From Gammaproteobacteria bacterium (GTDB taxonomy: Bacteria; Pseudomonadota; Gammaproteobacteria; Pseudomonadales; Halieaceae), in assembly GCA_024742415.1 (NCBI GenBank), contig JANSYN010000015.1, positions 36,566 through 100,565 on the forward strand: a stretch of DNA of 64,000 bases. The letters are read 5' to 3'. Positions 36,301 to 44,029 of the stretch are shown here, in pieces (positions within the stretch are counted from its first letter, which is position 1; every line of letters starts with the position of its first letter). The position numbers and the translations under genes were made by a program. The notes below the pieces were generated by a model. It saw only the letters and a list, made by a program, of their open reading frames with translations. It had not been told where the DNA came from and ran no database searches.

Positions 36301-36771
36301 ATGACTGCAGTAACAGACAGGAAGAATAGGAAGAACGCAAAGCTGGACAGGGCAAGCCTGGAGCAGCGTTTTTTCCGCAGACTCAATGCGGTCGTCGAGC
36401 CGGCCCTGCGTCGCGGCATCGGGTCGTATGAGATAACGCCCGCAGGGCTTTTGTTGCTGGAGACCGAGGGCTTCAAAAGTGGCCAGACCCGCAGCACGCC
36501 GCTGCTGAGCCTGGCTTGCGGTCCGTATCGCATCGTCAGCACCGTGCGCGGTGAGCGGTCCTTCTGGGTAAAGAACCTGATCAAGAACCCGCATGTGAAC
36601 TACTATCTTGGCGGCAAGCCACGCGCCGCGCAGGCCTATGTGTTCCTCGATGGCGAGCGGTTGACCGAGCAACCCTGCCAGACCCCGGTGCTGCGCATCC
36701 TGAGCGATATCGCCAGGCGTCGCGCAGTAAACGGCTGGGCAGTGGCCATCCTCGCACCAGTAACCCCATAA
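36301..36771 (+). CDS. Nitroreductase-family deazaflavin-dependent (Ddn-like) protein
   Basis: A 156-residue protein with the split-barrel of the Ddn/DUF385 family. The signature is LLLLETEGFKSGQTRSTPLLSL, matching the (T/E)xGRKSGxxRxTPL motif of F420-dependent nitroreductases, then FWVKNLIKNPHVNYYLGGK. Gammaproteobacteria mostly lack coenzyme F420, so the protein may bind flavin instead. It lies downstream of the HsaA-like gene, separated by the repeated spacer. Its end runs directly into the GGGGTCAGAGCCC repeat cluster. Confidence 0.8.
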   Translation: MTAVTDRKNRKNAKLDRASLEQRFFRRLNAVVEPALRRGIGSYEITPAGLLLLETEGFKSGQTRSTPLLSLACGPYRIVSTVRGERSFWVKNLIKNPHVNYYLGGKPRAAQAYVFLDGERLTEQPCQTPVLRILSDIARRRAVNGWAVAILAPVTP

Positions 36772-36784
36772 GCCCGCTGCGCCC

Positions 36785-37062
36785 CTCCAAAAGGGGTCTA
36801 AAAGGGGTGGTCTAAAAGGGGTCAGAGCCCTTTTTCCGTTAAACCGTCAAAGGGGTCCGTCAAAGGGGTCAGAGCCCTTTTTTCGTCAAAGGGGTCACGT
36901 CAAAGGGGTCAGAGCCCTTTTTTGGTTAAAAGGGTCCGACGCTAAAGGACTCTGACTTTTTTCTTCTAGTACCGTCTCTAAAAAGGCTCTGACCCCTTTA
37001 TCTGGTAAAGGGCTCTGACCCCTTTATTGGGACCCCCCTTATTGATGACCCCTTTATTAGAG
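36785..37062. repeat. GGGGTCAGAGCCC palindromic repeat cluster 1
   Basis: At least three plus-orientation copies of AAAGGGGTCAGAGCCCTTT occur near 36814, 36861 and 36901. Two minus-orientation copies lie near 36980 and 37006, among many partial copies. Orientation switches around 36940, so the cluster folds as a large inverted repeat. It resembles REP/REPIN arrays mobilised by RAYT transposases, but no such transposase is in the window. The remaining stretch to 37234 contains no gene. Confidence 0.85.
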
Positions 37063-37234
37063 ATTTTTTGCGGGCCGCTTTTTGTGGGCCTTCGGTGCAG
37101 GGTGATTTGAGACCTTGCTGTAGTGGTATTTTTACTGCCATTGCGACGACGGAATATCTTCAGGTCAGTGAATCCAAACCCCCCAAGCCCCCGTATAAAT
37201 GGCATCTGTAACAGAATCTACGAGGGGGTTTGTG

Positions 37235-37465
37235 GTGATTGAACGAAATCTTGGCAATATTGAGCGCGTCATCCGGCTGCTGCTCGGGTTACTTTTTCTG
37301 GGTTGGGTATTGACCCGCCAGGATGCGAATTGGGTGGATTTGTTCGTCACCATTATTTCTGTGGCGCTGATCCTGAATGGCGTATTTGCGCGGTGTTATC
37401 TCTGGTTCATACTGGACGTGAACACCTGCGATAACGACAAGGGCGACCACTCGGCAGCCGCCTGA
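37235..37465 (+). CDS. DUF2892 (YgaP-type) small membrane protein
   Basis: A 76-residue protein with the DUF2892 pattern: IERNLGNIERVIRLLLGLLFLGW, a second hydrophobic segment FVTIISVALILNGVFARCYLW, then a short hydrophilic tail. The start is placed at the GTG at 37235 because a GAGGGGG site sits six bases upstream; the frame is open back to 37199. Family proteins are inner-membrane and often near sulphur or redox genes. It is followed 12 bases later by a glutathione peroxidase gene, so an oxidative-stress operon is plausible. Confidence 0.8.
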   Translation: MIERNLGNIERVIRLLLGLLFLGWVLTRQDANWVDLFVTIISVALILNGVFARCYLWFILDVNTCDNDKGDHSAAA

Positions 37466-37477
37466 CGGAGGGAGACC

Positions 37478-38128
37478 ATGTTCAACCGTGAGAATGATTC
37501 GATAAACACAGCAGATGGCGTTGGCCATAGCGGCGCAGCGAGCCTGACACTCATCGGTCTGCGCTTTGGCAGCGCCGCCGGGGCAGCCCGGCGCATGCTG
37601 ATCGGGAGCCTGGCGATTCTGGTCATGCTCGGTGCAACCAGCGCAGCACGCGCAGATTGCCCTGAGTTCTTGAACCATGAGATGCGCAAGCTGCACAGCA
37701 AAGACACTGTAAACCTGTGTGAAGCGACCGCGGGCAAGCCGGTGTTGTTTGTGAACACGGCCAGTCACTGTGGCTACACGCGCCAATTCAAGGGCCTGGA
37801 AGCGCTGTACCAGCAGTACAAAGAACAGGGCCTGCAGATTGTCGGCTTTGCCAGCAATGACTTCCGGCAGGAAGCGGACAGCGAAGCCGAGGCGGCGGAT
37901 GTCTGTTACGTCAACTACGGCGTGACCTTTACAATGATCGCTCCCAGCAGCGTGCGTGGCGACGATGCCAATGTCGTGTTCGCTGAATTGGCCAGACAGT
38001 CGAAGGCACCCAGCTGGAACTTCAACAAGTATCTGGTGGGCGCTGACGGCAGAGTCGTAGAGCACTTTGGCAGCAACACCGATCCAGACAGCGCGGCCAT
38101 GCGCAAGGCCATTGAAAGCGTTTTGTAG
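37478..38128 (+). CDS. Glutathione peroxidase family protein, exported
   Basis: A 216-residue thiol peroxidase. The catalytic Cys is in NTASHCGYTRQFKGLEALY, with the Gln of the family replaced by later IVGFASNDFRQEA and WNFNKYLVGADG conserved elements. A strong GGAGGGAG site fixes the ATG at 37478, yet the hydrophobic signal (MLIGSLAILVMLGATSAARA) begins only at residue 40. This gives an unusually long n-region. Such enzymes reduce hydroperoxides using thioredoxin or glutathione; this one should act in the periplasm. The catalytic residue is Cys, not selenocysteine. Confidence 0.88.
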   Translation: MFNRENDSINTADGVGHSGAASLTLIGLRFGSAAGAARRMLIGSLAILVMLGATSAARADCPEFLNHEMRKLHSKDTVNLCEATAGKPVLFVNTASHCGYTRQFKGLEALYQQYKEQGLQIVGFASNDFRQEADSEAEAADVCYVNYGVTFTMIAPSSVRGDDANVVFAELARQSKAPSWNFNKYLVGADGRVVEHFGSNTDPDSAAMRKAIESVL

Positions 38129-38449
38129 GCAGGACGCGAGGTCTCCTTGGGTGCTGGAGCCACCATTGTCGGCCGCTGTGCTTTAAAGCGCCGCGCAGCC
38201 ATGGGGGGCGATAGGTGCCCGCAGCACCAAGCGAGTGGCACGCTTGTGAAGCGGGCGCTGGCAGTGCCCGGTAGCGGTGGAAAACGTCCCAGGTAGCAGG
38301 GGAGATAGTGACCCAGAGAGAAGGTAGGCATCCAGAAGGCACGGCATAGTTAGAGGACCACCTGGTCGCTCAGGCAATTGCCAAGGAATGGCCGCAACGA
38401 CCCACGCCAAAAGCCACACGTTCTGGCCCAACACAAGTTACAAAAAGCA
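38129..38449. other. Intergenic stretch without a supported gene
   Basis: This 321-base stretch between the peroxidase and the DUF2452 gene has short overlapping frames on both strands but none with a ribosome site and domain match. Near its right end the plus strand turns C/A-rich, similar in style to the 34340-34820 spacer. Confidence 0.5.
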
Positions 38450-39082
38450 ATGACTAATCCCACGCAACCAGAGCAGTATCCGGCGGACGCGCAGTATCGC
38501 AGCGTCACCCCCCTACACGAGAAAAATCCTAATCCCCAGGGCAAAGGGCTCGTGCCGGTGTTGCGCGACTGGGCGATGCTACGACCACAGGTGCAGGGAC
38601 AAAAAAGCGTGCATGCTTTTTTGCGCGATTACTGCCTGTCTTCACTGGTGCTCGCGGCGGAGTTTCGGTTCAAGCCCGTCCCCGGACAAAGCTATTATCT
38701 GTACGCGTCAAAGCAGGGCTGGAAGCTGTCCCTGATCGCCCCGGGTGAATGGGGTAAGCGCGATTTTGGTGAGTGTCTGGGTTGCTGTGAGTTGCGCAGC
38801 GATATGACATGGAGTGTCACCCCGGCCGCCAATTTGCAAGAGGACAGTCAAGCGCTGGCCCAGGCGCAGGAATTTGTGCGCAGCTTTGTAGACACGCTGC
38901 AGGCGCAGACGTCGATCACCGAACAGTTACCGTTTTACGTGGAGGCTCTGCCCTACTACCAGCGCATGTTGGCAACAGCGCTGTCTTCTTCGCTGAACCA
39001 GACACTCCCCGAGGGCTTCGACAACCCCGGGACACTGCTCGAGAGTGCCGGCTATCTTCAGTGGATGCTGCCAAGCGGCTAG
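38450..39082 (+). CDS. DUF2452 domain protein
   Basis: A 210-residue soluble protein whose NPNPQGKGLVPVLRDW segment (about residues 27-42) and following block match DUF2452 as I recall it. The central YYLYASKQGWKLSLIAPGEWG and the GYLQWML end are consistent with that family. No catalytic motif or membrane segment is visible. The ATG at 38450 is used instead of an open upstream extension to 38378. Function is unknown. Confidence 0.7.
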   Translation: MTNPTQPEQYPADAQYRSVTPLHEKNPNPQGKGLVPVLRDWAMLRPQVQGQKSVHAFLRDYCLSSLVLAAEFRFKPVPGQSYYLYASKQGWKLSLIAPGEWGKRDFGECLGCCELRSDMTWSVTPAANLQEDSQALAQAQEFVRSFVDTLQAQTSITEQLPFYVEALPYYQRMLATALSSSLNQTLPEGFDNPGTLLESAGYLQWMLPSG

Positions 39083-39393
39083 CAGACGCGCTGAGGTAGA
39101 TCCGCTGGCGAAAGAGCGGGCGGGGAGTGTGGGCGGCGGAGAGAAGCCGTTGGCGGGGAGGAAGGGGAAGTCTCGCGTGCTACAGGGTGCGCCACGGACG
39201 TCCATTGCAGGTGGCGAAGTGGGAGCAAGAGGCCAGGCAGCCACGGCAAGGCAGGCGGTGGGTGGCGTTGCCGGCATCTGGCGCGCTGTGTAGCGCAGGT
39301 TTTACGTCACGGGTTGGTGAAGCAGGGCGCGCAGAGGGGGAGGAAACAGGTGCCCCGGCAGCGGTGACATCGCGCTTGGCTGAAAGCGTCATT
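39083..39393. other. G-rich intergenic stretch
   Basis: No gene is supported here. The plus strand is G- and A-rich, with runs such as GGCGGGGAGGAAGGGGAAG near 39153. It lies between the converging DUF2452 and DUF3833 genes and shows no clear terminator hairpin. Confidence 0.5.
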
Positions 39394-39930
39394 TTAGGCG
39401 GCCTCGTTATGGCGAATAATTGTCAGCAACAGGCGTCCGACATCCACGCCAAACTTGCTCAGGGTCGACTCATTGATCAGTACATCAGGGGCAATGAGAT
39501 ACATACGATCGTCTACCCGCAGGTCGATCGTGCCATCACCATAAGCGATGCGTAGGACGTAATCGAGGAAAACACTGTTGCCTGATTGATGTAGCAGGCC
39601 TTCGCCGATGACATCGCCGGCAGTGCCGATGTACCGGCCAGGGGATTGTGGTGTGAGCGTCCATACGCGGCGCTGCAGTTCGCCGTCGTCAAAAACGAAG
39701 TCTTCCTCCAGCGTACCGATGCCATCTTTCCAGTAGGCAATGATGTCGGCGTTAAAGCTGCGCGTGACGCGCCCTGAGCGGTCCAGCACCACGCCGTGCG
39801 CAGTGAGTTTGCCGTTAAAGAAGGCCTCCACGTTCAGTGCAGGCGCCATGTTGGCGTAGTCGGTGACCTTGACGTTGGCGCAGGCGGCCAGGGTGAACAG
39901 CAGTGTGGCTGTCAGTAGTGCACGCAGCAT
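39394..39930 (-). CDS. DUF3833 family lipoprotein
   Basis: A 178-residue lipoprotein from the ATG at 39930: signal MLRALLTATLLFTLAAC with Cys at 17. The mature part has the DUF3833 features FFNGKLTAHGVVLDRSGRVTRSF, EEDFVFDDGELQRRVWTL and DGTIDLRVDDRMYLI, forming a lipocalin-like beta barrel. Homologues sit in the outer membrane and often accompany TIGR01777 or lipid genes; here a TIGR01777 gene lies about 1.2 kb to the right. Function is not established. Confidence 0.85.
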   Translation of the reverse strand: MLRALLTATLLFTLAACANVKVTDYANMAPALNVEAFFNGKLTAHGVVLDRSGRVTRSFNADIIAYWKDGIGTLEEDFVFDDGELQRRVWTLTPQSPGRYIGTAGDVIGEGLLHQSGNSVFLDYVLRIAYGDGTIDLRVDDRMYLIAPDVLINESTLSKFGVDVGRLLLTIIRHNEAA

Positions 39931-40088
39931 GGGCGGCTCCGGTTTAAGGTGAGGTATTGGGAATACGTTGGCGGGCGGCTTTCCGATCAACTGTGTGTTG
40001 TGGGCCGGCGCGCGTGCTGTGGCCCTCGGCCGGAGTTGATTGAGCCCGCAGCAGGGTAAGCAAAGCCGTCTGAGGACTGGCGTGCAAT

Positions 40089-40958
40089 TCAGTCCAGCAA
40101 AACGTCTGGGGTGCTGGCCTTGCCAAGGCTGGCTGCAGCGGCTGTCAGTAGCGGTCCGGCGGCGCAGCGCAGCAGGTGCGTGGCCAGTTCGTCACCGCGC
40201 GTCGCGCCCGGGTTTACGATCGTAATCGGCAGCCCTAGACGGCTCGCCTCACGGCAGAAGCGAAAGCCGGAAAACACTTTCAGCGAGCTGCCAACCACCA
40301 ACAGCGCATCGGCCTCTTGCAGTGCCTGCAGGCAGCGCTCGACGCGCGGACGCGGAACATTGCCGCCAAAGAACACGACGTCGGGTTTCAAGTCGCCGCC
40401 ACAGTGTTTGCAGCGTGGCAGAATCAGGGAGGCCACCAGCTTGACGTCTACGTCCATGTCGCCGTCAGGGCGAGGGCTCTGTAGCGGCAGCTCGGGGAAG
40501 ACATTGTCGGTACCCAAAGCGGTTTGCACCTGCTGTCGCGCCAATCGATGGTCGCAGGTCAGACAGTGCACTGTATCCAGCCGGCCATGCAGATCCACCA
40601 CCGCGCGACTGCCAGCACGCTGGTGCAAGCCGTCTACGTTCTGGGTAATCAGCAAGTTCACGTGGCCGGCGGCCTCCAGTGCGGCCAGGGCGCGGTGCGC
40701 TGTATTAGGCTGTGCATCGCGAATGCGTGGCCAGCCGTACCATGAGCGCGCCCAGTAGCGTCGCCGCGCGCTGGCGCTTGCAATGAAATCCCGGTGCTGG
40801 ATGGGATTGGTCGTGCGCCATTGGCCGGCGGCATCACGATACGCCGGAATGCCGGAATCGATGCTGATGCCTGCTCCGGTCAGCACTACCAGGCGTGGAA
40901 AGCGGGCCAGGAATGCAACTAGCGTGTGTTTTTCGTTGTCCAAAGTCGGTGAGTTCAC
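40089..40958 (-). CDS. NAD-dependent protein deacylase (sirtuin)
   Basis: A 289-residue Sir2-family enzyme that removes acyl groups from lysine using NAD. Motifs are LTGAGISIDSGIPAYRD, the TQNVDGLHQRAG active site, a zinc site of two Cys pairs (HCLTC and CKHCGG), VVFFGGNVP and VGSSLKVFSGF. The pattern is of the SIRT4-like class rather than the short CobB type. I place the start at the GTG at 40958. The longer frame to 41027 runs through a good TATAAT box, and no ribosome site is seen, so the mRNA may be leaderless. Confidence 0.9.
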   Translation of the reverse strand: MNSPTLDNEKHTLVAFLARFPRLVVLTGAGISIDSGIPAYRDAAGQWRTTNPIQHRDFIASASARRRYWARSWYGWPRIRDAQPNTAHRALAALEAAGHVNLLITQNVDGLHQRAGSRAVVDLHGRLDTVHCLTCDHRLARQQVQTALGTDNVFPELPLQSPRPDGDMDVDVKLVASLILPRCKHCGGDLKPDVVFFGGNVPRPRVERCLQALQEADALLVVGSSLKVFSGFRFCREASRLGLPITIVNPGATRGDELATHLLRCAAGPLLTAAAASLGKASTPDVLLD

Positions 40959-40964
40959 ATTGGC

Positions 40965-40970
40965 ATTATA
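40965..40970 (-). promoter_or_regulatory. Promoter -10 element of the sirtuin gene
   Basis: A perfect TATAAT on the minus strand ends six bases upstream of the GTG proposed as the sirtuin start. A transcript started at the normal distance would begin at or next to that codon. No good -35 hexamer is seen. Confidence 0.4.
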
Positions 40971-41092
40971 CGCAGAGCGCAGCTGGCCAGATGATCCGCA
41001 CGCTGATAGAGCGCTGCGCCATTGCAAACCCGTAAGGCTGATCCATACACCACAGGCAGCGTAATTACCTTCTCATAAGCACAGGACGAATC

Positions 41093-41989
41093 ATGCATCT
41101 ACTCATTACCGGCGGCACGGGGTTTATCGGTGAGCGCCTTATCGAGGCACTGCTGGCGCAGGAGCACACCGTCACCGTATTGACCCGGCAATCGCTGTCT
41201 GGCACGGCTGCGCTGAACTACGTACAGTCGCTCGATGATATTGCCAGCGACACGCAGCTTGATGCAGCGATCAACCTCGCCGGGGCCTCCCTGGCGGCGC
41301 GGCGCTGGTCGCCGGCTTACAAGCGGGAAATCGTCAATAGCAGGTTGGGCACCACGAGAGCGCTGCTGGCGCTTTTCAAACGCCTGCAATCGCCTCCGGC
41401 AACCCTGCTAAGTGCCAGTGCCATTGGCTATTACGGCCACCAGGGCGACACCGTGCTCGCCGAAGACGCGCCGGTCAACAGTGGCTTTTCCTCACAGCTA
41501 TGCCATGACTGGGAGCAGGCCGCCGAACATGCTACTGAACTGGGCGTACGGGTGTGCCTGCTGCGTCTTGGCGTAGTCATGGACAGCAGCGGTGGGGCGC
41601 TGCAGGAAATGTCCCGATCCTTTGGCCTTGGCGTAGCGAGTTGGATTGGGCGGGGCGATCAGTGGCTAAGCTGGGTGCACCGTGCCGATGTGGTGCGTGC
41701 GATGCTGTTCCTGCTGAATAACAACGCGCTCAGCGGTGCGTTTAACCTCACCGCTCCCGAGCCGGTCACCGCCAAAGACTTTGCGCTGGCGCTGAAAGAA
41801 CACTACCGTACACTTGTCACGGCGGCCGTGCCTGCGGTGGTGATGCGCGTGGCCATGGGCGAGATGGCGCAGGAGCTGTTACTCAATGGCCAACGTGTCG
41901 TACCCGCACGCCTGCTGGCAGCGGGTTTCGAATTCTCGCACCCTCATATCACCGGCGCCCTACAGGCGATTTACAGCAATAAAACCTAG
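41093..41989 (+). CDS. TIGR01777 family NAD(P)-dependent epimerase-like protein
   Basis: A 298-residue extended short-chain dehydrogenase of the TIGR01777 (YfcH/SulA-like) family. It begins LLITGGTGFIGERLIEAL with the glycine-rich Rossmann motif and continues AAINLAGASLAARRWSPAYK. Conserved LSASAIGYYGHQGD carries the YxxxK-equivalent region, and WLSWVHRADVVRAM and FNLTAPEPVTAKDF follow. Family members are cytoplasmic with unproven substrate; in E. coli the gene is yfcH. It is divergent from the sirtuin, sharing the short space 40959-41092. Confidence 0.92.
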   Translation: MHLLITGGTGFIGERLIEALLAQEHTVTVLTRQSLSGTAALNYVQSLDDIASDTQLDAAINLAGASLAARRWSPAYKREIVNSRLGTTRALLALFKRLQSPPATLLSASAIGYYGHQGDTVLAEDAPVNSGFSSQLCHDWEQAAEHATELGVRVCLLRLGVVMDSSGGALQEMSRSFGLGVASWIGRGDQWLSWVHRADVVRAMLFLLNNNALSGAFNLTAPEPVTAKDFALALKEHYRTLVTAAVPAVVMRVAMGEMAQELLLNGQRVVPARLLAAGFEFSHPHITGALQAIYSNKT

Positions 41990-42007
41990 CCCTGTGCCTT
42001 CATCCCC

Positions 42008-42473
42008 GGGTCGGTTAAAGGATTGGTTAAAGGGGTCAGGGTTCAAGGGGTCGGGTTAAAGGGGTCCGGTTATAGGGGGGTTAGAGGGGTCAGGGTTAAA
42101 GGGGTCGGTTAAAGGGGTCAGAGCCCTTTAGTGGATCAAAGCGTTAAAGGGTTTAGAGCCCTTGAGGGTTTGAGTGTCGGAAGGCGATAGACGCAATGTG
42201 TCCTTTTTTGGCCTGAGGTGGTCAGTGCCCATTAGCGCTGTAGGTTCGGACGATGAGTGTGTAATCGGTCATCTTATCGGTAGAGGAAACGGGGCGGTTT
42301 AAGGCAGATGTTTAAGGGTTTTGACCCCTCTATAAGGGTTTTGACCCCTCTATGAAGTTAGGTGTCAAAGGGTTCTGACCCCTTTACAGAGGCATTTATG
42401 TCAGGCGCTAAAGGGCGCTGACCCGTTTACGCTTTTACGCATTACGATTGTAAAGGGCTCTGACCCCTTTACG
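42008..42473. repeat. GGGGTCAGAGCCC palindromic repeat cluster 2
   Basis: The same AAAGGGGTCAGAGCCCTTT-type element as at 36785 recurs here. Plus-orientation copies and fragments occupy 42008-42165, and minus-orientation copies occupy 42310-42473 (clear copies near 42109 and 42451). About 140 bases of unrelated sequence lie between the halves. Again orientation is convergent, giving a large inverted repeat. There is no coding sequence in 41990-42564. Confidence 0.85.
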
Positions 42474-42564
42474 GATCCCATTATGGACTGCATCAATGTC
42501 CCGGTATGGCTCACTCTGTCCAAAGGGACGGGGCCCTGTGATGCCAAGGGGAAGGGGAATAAGC

Positions 42565-43872
42565 CTAGTCTGTCGCCTCATAGTCCTGGTAGGCCTGCTC
42601 AACCTCGCGGTCATCGCGCAGTTTGGCCAGTGCAGATAGCTCCAGTTGACGTATGCGCTCGCTGGAGACCTGCAAGTGATCGGCCATCTCCTTACGGCTC
42701 AGGGGCGCGGTTTGCGCCAGACCCCAGCGCAGCGTCACAACGCTTTGTTCCTGAGGTGTGAGCACTTTCAGGCTGCGCTGCAGGCAGCGGTTGAGCGACT
42801 GCTGCTCTGCATCGGCGCTGGGCGGTGAGTACGTCCAACCCGGAAGCTTGTCGGCGAGAGTCAGGCCGTCTGTTTCGCCGTCTGCCGTGCTGTCCAATGA
42901 CAGCGACAGGTTGCCGATCTGCTGCAACTTCATCACCGCCTCTGGTTTGATATCCAGTCTTTGCGCCAACACCGAGACGCTGGGTTCCTCGCCAGTGGCA
43001 TTAAAGTGCGTCATGCGCTCGCGGTACAGGCGCGTGATCTGGTCGTTGACATCAGAGGGAAAGCGCACAATAGCGCGCTGCTCCTCCAGCATTCTGCGCG
43101 CGGTCTGGTTGATCCAGTTATAGGCATAGGTGCTGAAGCGATAGCCGGTGCGGTGATCGTATTTTTCGGCAGCCCGAATCAACCCCAGTACGCCGCTTTG
43201 CACGCGGTCAGGGAACGACACCGTCTGGCTTTGCATCTTGCCGGCAATCGAGAACACCAGCCTCAGGTTGTGATTGACCAGCGCTTCCCTTGCCTGGTAG
43301 TAACTGCGCAGGTGCTGGCGAATGAGCTTGCGCTGCGCGGGTGCTGCCTGGGTGTCTTCGGCGCGCGGGGGTTGCGGCCAAAACCTGTGCCAGTAGAGCA
43401 ACGCTGCTGCCATTTCACCCGGTGCCCGGGCGTTGGTCACCACGTCTGCAAAACCGGCCACCAGCAGTGGCGAGATATTGAGCTGCGCAATCAGCTGGTC
43501 AACGCGCTTGTCACTGGCTTTGCCGCGCTTGCCCAACTGCGTGTGCAGTGCCTTGAGCAGTGCGCGTTTGTCTTTGGATTTAGCCAGGTCCGCCTGTTCA
43601 CGCCGCAGCAAGTAGTAGTGTTCGCGCTCAACGAAAGTGTCCAGCCCCGGTGGATTGTTCAGCAGGTTGTCTGACCACAATGTGAGATAACGGCGGCAGT
43701 TTTCATCAGCGGCAAACAATGCAAGCAGCGCGTCGCGCGCCTGCCACTTGCTGGCGTCGATGTCATGTTCTTCGCTGGCGGTGAGCAGCGGGTATTCGCG
43801 GGCCTTGTTAAACAGCCACTCTGTCGCGCCTTCATCGTGCGTTGTAGACAGTTCACTAGTTTGCGAGTTCAT
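42565..43872 (-). CDS. Sigma-70 family RNA polymerase sigma factor, divergent
   Basis: A 435-residue sigma factor with region 1.2 (EWLFNKAREYPLLTASEEHDI, about 17-40). Region 2 follows at about 194-270: NHNLRLVFSIAG, VLGLIRAAEKYDHRTGYRFSTYAYNWINQ. Region 3 is about 271-345, and region 4 ends LSRKEMADHLQVSSERIRQLELSALAKLR as the -35 binding helix. Between regions 1.2 and 2 is an unusual insert of about 140 residues. It is neither RpoD (shorter, no region 1.1) nor a close match to RpoS or RpoH, so it is a divergent group 2/3 factor. Its regulon cannot be told from here. The gene stands alone. Confidence 0.85.
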   Translation of the reverse strand: MNSQTSELSTTHDEGATEWLFNKAREYPLLTASEEHDIDASKWQARDALLALFAADENCRRYLTLWSDNLLNNPPGLDTFVEREHYYLLRREQADLAKSKDKRALLKALHTQLGKRGKASDKRVDQLIAQLNISPLLVAGFADVVTNARAPGEMAAALLYWHRFWPQPPRAEDTQAAPAQRKLIRQHLRSYYQAREALVNHNLRLVFSIAGKMQSQTVSFPDRVQSGVLGLIRAAEKYDHRTGYRFSTYAYNWINQTARRMLEEQRAIVRFPSDVNDQITRLYRERMTHFNATGEEPSVSVLAQRLDIKPEAVMKLQQIGNLSLSLDSTADGETDGLTLADKLPGWTYSPPSADAEQQSLNRCLQRSLKVLTPQEQSVVTLRWGLAQTAPLSRKEMADHLQVSSERIRQLELSALAKLRDDREVEQAYQDYEATD

Positions 43873-44029
43873 TTGCGGGTGCCTCCTGTTGCCTAGGTGT
43901 ATACGGCAGTGGAGGTGTTTGGCTCTGTGTTTGAGCCGATAGGCGCAGACATTAGTGGGTCAAAACATGGGTAAGCCGATGGCCGTTGATTGCCAGGAAT
44001 TTGTCTACCTGGCTATACGCTGCCGACCC

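Noticed and set aside
36785..37062. CRISPR array
   Set aside because: Repeats are near-palindromic, occur in both orientations, and lack unique spacers of constant length; no cas genes are near.
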